Shown here: in pieces, positions 60,612 through 64,000 of the stretch
How positions within the stretch are numbered: position 1 is the first letter of the stretch
Layout of the letters: every line of letters starts with the position of its first letter
Origin: an uncultured Anaerovibrio sp.
Lineage (GTDB): Bacteria > Bacillota > Negativicutes > Selenomonadales > Selenomonadaceae
Length of the DNA: 64,000 nt
Reading direction: 5' to 3'
NCBI GenBank assembly: GCA_934203205.1
Contig: CAKPYV010000001.1
Coordinates: forward strand, 1 to 64,000
Notes under the pieces: model-generated
Told to the model about the DNA's origin: nothing
What the model saw: the letters and a program-made list of their open reading frames with translations, nothing else
Database searches by the model: none
Translations under genes and position numbers: made by a program

Positions 60612-62081
60612 GTGAAATTGTTTGAACAACCTGCCCATGTCCTCCATGACATGCTGGTAAATAAAGAAATAACCTCTCTGGAGCTGACTCAGGCTGTATT
60701 GGCTAGAATCGACGAGGTAGAGGGTGATGTGCAGGCATATCTGACTATTACCCGTGAGGAGGCTTTGGCTCAGGCCAAGGCTGTAGATGAAAAAATTGCC
60801 AAGGGTGAGGAGATTGCTTTCTTGGAAGGTATTCCAGGAGCTATCAAGGATAATATCTGCACCAAGGGCATTAAGACTACCTGTGCATCTAAGATTCTTC
60901 AGAAATTCGTGCCACCATATGATGCTACTGTTATGCAGAAGCTGGAGGCTCAGAATCCTGTAGTTTTGGGTAAGACCAATTTGGATGAATTTGCTATGGG
61001 TGGTTCCACTGAGAACTCTGCTTACCATCCAACCTGCAATCCTTGGAATACTGATTGTGTACCTGGTGGTTCCTCTGGCGGCAGCGCAGCAGCTGTAGCA
61101 GCCGGTACTGCTGTATGGGCTTTAGGCTCTGATACTGGCGGATCTATTCGTCAGCCAGCTTCCTTCTGCGGCGTGGTAGGCATGAAGCCAACCTATGGCC
61201 GTGTTTCCCGTTATGGTTTGGTGGCCTATGCATCCTCTTTGGATCAGATTGGGCCTATTACCAAGGACGTAACTGACTGCGCTCATATTCTTAACATTAT
61301 TGCTGGTCGTGATGAAATGGATTCCACCAGCTTGGATGTTCAGGTGCCTGATTTTACCAAGGCTTTGGTTCAGGATGTTAAGGGCTTGAAGATCGGTTTG
61401 CCAAAGGAATACTTTGTCAAAGGTATGGATCCAGAGGTAGAAGCAGCGGTAAAGAATGGTGTTAAGGAGCTGGAAAAGCTGGGTGCAGAGGTAGTGGAGA
61501 TTTCCCTGCCAAATACCGATTATGCTATTTCCACCTATTATTTGATTGCACCAGCTGAGGCTGCTACTAATCTGGCTCGTTATGATGGCGTAAGCTATGG
61601 TGAGCGGGCTGAGGATGCGGCTGATTTGGTGGAGATGATGACCAAGACTCGTACCCAGTATTTGGGCGAGGAGGTAAAGCGCCGCATTATGATTGGTAAC
61701 TATGCCCTTAGCGCTGGTTATTATGATGCTTATTATCTGAAGGCACTGAAGGTACGCCGTCTGGTAAAGGAAGATTATGACAAGGCATTCAAGGATGTGG
61801 ATGTTATTATCTGTCCTGCTGCTCCTTCTGTTGCCTACAAGATTGGGGAAAAGATTTCTAACCCATTGGAAATGTATTTGCAGGATGCCTGCACCGTACC
61901 TCTTAACCTGGCCGGCTTGCCTGGTATCAGCGTTCCTTGTGGTTACAACAAGGATAAGATGCCTATTGGCATGCAGATTATCGGCAAGGCACTGGATGAG
62001 GAAACCATCTTGAGAGTTGCCTACACATATGAGCAGAGCCAGTCCTACCATGAGGACAGAGCTCAGTTGGGAGGTAAATAA
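60612..62081 (+). CDS. gatA: Asp/Glu-tRNA(Asn/Gln) amidotransferase subunit A
   Basis: 489 residues, amidase-signature family. It liberates ammonia from glutamine. The Ser-cisSer-Lys triad is visible: AIKDN (Lys), [15 protein letters not shown] (cis-Ser), and [16 protein letters not shown] (nucleophile Ser). GTG start after GGAGGG. It is followed two bases later by gatB, in the order gatC-gatA-gatB. Presence of GatCAB implies indirect routes to Gln-tRNA and/or Asn-tRNA. Confidence 0.97.
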   Translation: MKLFEQPAHVLHDMLVNKEITSLELTQAVLARIDEVEGDVQAYLTITREEALAQAKAVDEKIAKGEEIAFLEGIPGAIKDNICTKGIKTTCASKILQKFVPPYDATVMQKLEAQNPVVLGKTNLDEFAMGGSTENSAYHPTCNPWNTDCVPGGSSGGSAAAVAAGTAVWALGSDTGGSIRQPASFCGVVGMKPTYGRVSRYGLVAYASSLDQIGPITKDVTDCAHILNIIAGRDEMDSTSLDVQVPDFTKALVQDVKGLKIGLPKEYFVKGMDPEVEAAVKNGVKELEKLGAEVVEISLPNTDYAISTYYLIAPAEAATNLARYDGVSYGERAEDAADLVEMMTKTRTQYLGEEVKRRIMIGNYALSAGYYDAYYLKALKVRRLVKEDYDKAFKDVDVIICPAAPSVAYKIGEKISNPLEMYLQDACTVPLNLAGLPGISVPCGYNKDKMPIGMQIIGKALDEETILRVAYTYEQSQSYHEDRAQLGGK

Positions 62082-62083
62082 GT

Positions 62084-63523
62084 ATGAGCTACGAAGCAGT
62101 CATTGGACTTGAAATACATAGTGAGCTAAAAACAAAAACTAAAATATTCTGTGGTTGCGCCACCTCCTTTGGCGCAGAACATAATACCCATGTATGTCCT
62201 GTATGTTTGGGCCTGCCTGGTGTATTGCCAGTTTTGAATAAAAGAGTATTGGAATTTGCTATCAAGGCTGGTTTGGCCCTGAATTGCAAAATCAATAATT
62301 TTTCCAAATTTGACCGTAAAAACTACTATTATCCAGATTTGCCAAAGAACTGGCAGACTTCCCAGTATGATTTGCCAATCTGCGAGCATGGTTATGTAGA
62401 TATTGAAACCTCCAAGGGCAAGAAGCGGATTCGCATTACCCGTATTCATATGGAGGAAGATGCAGGCAAGCTGGTTCACTCCGGCAACACCATTAAGGAT
62501 TCTGAAACTTCTAATGTAGATTACAATCGTACTGGTGTGCCTTTAATTGAGATTGTTTCTGAGCCTGATATGTCCACTCCAGAGGAAGCTCGTCTCTATA
62601 TGGAGAAGGTAAAGTCTATTCTCCAGTATATTGATGTATCCAATTGTAAAATGGAGGAAGGCAATCTCCGTGCGGATTTGAATGTTTCTCTTCGTCCAAA
62701 AGGCTCTGATATATTGGGCACTCGTACAGAGATGAAGAATATTAACTCCTTTAAGGCTGTTGAGGAAGCTTTGGAGTATGAGATTGAGCGTCAGGAAGAA
62801 GTTCTGGAGGATGGGGGCCATATTATTCAGGAAACTCGTACCTGGGATACTGATCGTGGTGTAACTCTTTCCATGCGCAGCAAGGAAAATGCCCATGACT
62901 ATCGCTATATGCCAGAGCCTGACTTGGTGCCTATTATTACTTCAGATGAGGAAATTGAGAAGTTCCGTGAGAGTCTGCCAGAGCTGCCTGATGCTCGTCA
63001 GGCCCGCTTGGAGTCTGAATATGGTCTTTCCAGCTATGATGCTGGTATTATTACCAACTCTCGTCAGATGGCAGAGTATTTTGATGCGGTAGTAGCTGCT
63101 GGGGCTGATGCCAAGCTGGCTGCTAACTGGATTATGGGTGATCTGTCCAAGAATCTCAATGCTGAGGGTATTGGTATTGAGGAATCTCCTGTAGAGGCTC
63201 AGCGTTTAGGCGAAATGATAGGTCTAATTTCCAAGGGTACTATTTCTTCCAAGATTGCCAAGAAGGTATTTGAGGAAATGTGGAAGTGTCCTGATAGTCC
63301 TGAAAAGATTGTCAAGGATAAGGGCTTGGTACAGATTACTGACACCAAGGCTATTGAGGCTATTGTGGACAAGGTTATTGCCGATAATCCAAAGGCTGTT
63401 GAGGAGTACAAGGGCGGTAAGAAGAAGGCTATTGGCTCCCTGGTTGGTCAGGTTATGAAGCAGTCCAAGGGTAAGGCTAACCCTCAGATGGTTAACCAGC
63501 TTTTGGCCCAGAAACTGGATTAA
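62084..63523 (+). CDS. gatB: Asp/Glu-tRNA(Asn/Gln) amidotransferase subunit B
   Basis: 479 residues. The kinase-like cradle domain begins [23 protein letters not shown], with the zinc-site cysteines in CGC and [24 protein letters not shown] is the GatB signature. The C-terminal YqeY-like tail domain (about 410-479) binds the tRNA. It phosphorylates the misacylated Glu/Asp and adds ammonia from GatA. ATG with GGAGG upstream, two bases after gatA. Confidence 0.97.
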   Translation: MSYEAVIGLEIHSELKTKTKIFCGCATSFGAEHNTHVCPVCLGLPGVLPVLNKRVLEFAIKAGLALNCKINNFSKFDRKNYYYPDLPKNWQTSQYDLPICEHGYVDIETSKGKKRIRITRIHMEEDAGKLVHSGNTIKDSETSNVDYNRTGVPLIEIVSEPDMSTPEEARLYMEKVKSILQYIDVSNCKMEEGNLRADLNVSLRPKGSDILGTRTEMKNINSFKAVEEALEYEIERQEEVLEDGGHIIQETRTWDTDRGVTLSMRSKENAHDYRYMPEPDLVPIITSDEEIEKFRESLPELPDARQARLESEYGLSSYDAGIITNSRQMAEYFDAVVAAGADAKLAANWIMGDLSKNLNAEGIGIEESPVEAQRLGEMIGLISKGTISSKIAKKVFEEMWKCPDSPEKIVKDKGLVQITDTKAIEAIVDKVIADNPKAVEEYKGGKKKAIGSLVGQVMKQSKGKANPQMVNQLLAQKLD

Positions 63524-63565
63524 GTATATAGTATTTACAATCCACAATTAATATAGTAAAATGAG

Positions 63566-63600
63566 ACTTATTCAGTGGGAGCTTTAGACTCCCACTGAAT
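63566..63600 (+). terminator. Terminator-like hairpin after gatB
   Basis: TTCAGTGGGAG pairs with CTCCCACTGAA around CTTTAGA, followed by TTTAG. The T-run is short. Confidence 0.65.
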
Positions 63601-63625
63601 TTAGTCGAATAAATCCAGAGCTTTA

Positions 63626-63785
63626 CGGGTGCTTAACTCCCTCCTAAGAGGAGGGAGTCTTAGCACCCGTTAGCATGGGGTAAACTAGAGATTATGTAAA
63701 AAGTTTGCTAATAATTACCTGTTTACACCTGTGCTTAGGCATGGGTGTTAATAGGCGGTTGGAGTCCGCCAGGGGACAGGTAGAA
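63626..63785. repeat. Cluster of strong hairpins after gatB
   Basis: ACGGGTGCTTAACTCCCTCC and GGAGGGAGTCTTAGCACCCG form a stem of about 20 bp (63,627-63,669). ACACCTGTGCTTAGGCATGG near 63,726 and GGCGGTTGGAGTCCGCC near 63,755 form two more. CTTAGGCATGGG recalls IS200/IS605 subterminal hairpins. No open frame crosses it. It may be a small palindromic element, or a leader for the next gene. Confidence 0.5.
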
Positions 63786-63812
63786 AAAGAATGTATGAGA
63801 AGGAGAGTTGCT

Positions 63813-64000
63813 ATGTCTGAAGAGGAGAGTGTGTTAGACAAACGCCAGGAATGGGATTTTATTGTTGCAGGCTGGCCTAGTGAAGTTCGCAAGGCAGATT
63901 TGCTACTCACCGAAATGGAAAAAGAGCTGGATGATATGCTGGAGGTGGCAATTCAGCAGACTGTTAGTCGTTGCAAGCGCTATAGCCAGGAGCATAACTA
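63813..64000 (+). CDS. Unidentified protein, cut by the window end or ending there
   Basis: ATG after AAGGAGAG. 62 codons are visible: SEEESVLDKRQEWDFIVAGW, then PSEVRKADLLLTEMEKELDDM, a mostly helical, acidic protein. The last two bases are TA, so the next base decides whether it stops here. No family recognised. Confidence 0.55.
   Translation, partial: MSEEESVLDKRQEWDFIVAGWPSEVRKADLLLTEMEKELDDMLEVAIQQTVSRCKRYSQEHN

Overview
The window looks like a chromosomal segment of an anaerobic, low-to-mid GC Firmicute. HisZ, the YerC/TrpR-like regulator, GatCAB, RecG, the SecD/SecF pair and frequent TTG/GTG starts behind strong Shine-Dalgarno sites all fit. My best guess is a gut or rumen member of the Negativicutes (Selenomonas/Anaerovibrio/Phascolarctobacterium-like). 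This is an impression from protein style, not a proven placement.

Layout. (1) 1-16,968 is conserved core: tRNA-Met, dnaE, tgt, 5-formyl-THF cyclo-ligase, secD-secF, a SagB-type oxidoreductase, an EIIA(Glc)-like protein with a membrane anchor, recG, a yerC-like regulator, hisZ, an HD hydrolase, a HAD phosphatase, a HipA-like kinase and rlmD. (2) 16,969-57,100 is an accessory island of about 40 kb that starts exactly at the 3' end of rlmD. It is a patchwork of transposons and relics: IS200/IS605 (TnpB), two different IS3-type elements, IS110, IS30 and IS256. It also holds broken MATE exporters, pieces of serine recombinase, hsdR, an ABC-F gene, a P-type ATPase and a nucleoside hydrolase, plus a few intact cargo modules. 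Those modules are a LUD/DUF1653/DUF1294 group, an AAA ATPase-nuclease, a LysR-NhaC-IadA metabolic cassette, an XRE plus GmrSD-type (DUF262/DUF1524) defence pair, and nuclease-like genes near 55-56 kb. A second fragment resembling an rlmD 3' end lies just before an intact serine recombinase (41,127-42,359), so rlmD may be the integration target. (3) 57,108-64,000 returns to core-like content: a secreted alpha-amylase/pullulanase-type enzyme, then gatC-gatA-gatB and the start of one more small gene.

The best candidate for an undescribed system is at 49,671-52,261. A 36-residue peptide gene, whose C-terminus carries two Cys-Cys pairs separated by six residues, is followed by a hairpin, a radical SAM enzyme, a PqqD-like peptide-binding protein and a second radical SAM/SPASM enzyme. 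This is the architecture of a RiPP pathway. The precursor does not match a family I can name with confidence, and no exporter or protease is adjacent. The module sits between an IS30 relic and an IS256 relic.

Other notable items are a YaiI-TnpB chimera, a TnpB paralogue that lost RuvC-II in frame, an orphan cobalamin riboswitch next to a P-type ATPase tail, a candidate IS110 bridge RNA region, a duplicated ~0.9 kb segment carrying a small unknown protein, and an ~80 bp repeat shared by the promoters of the amylase and gatC.
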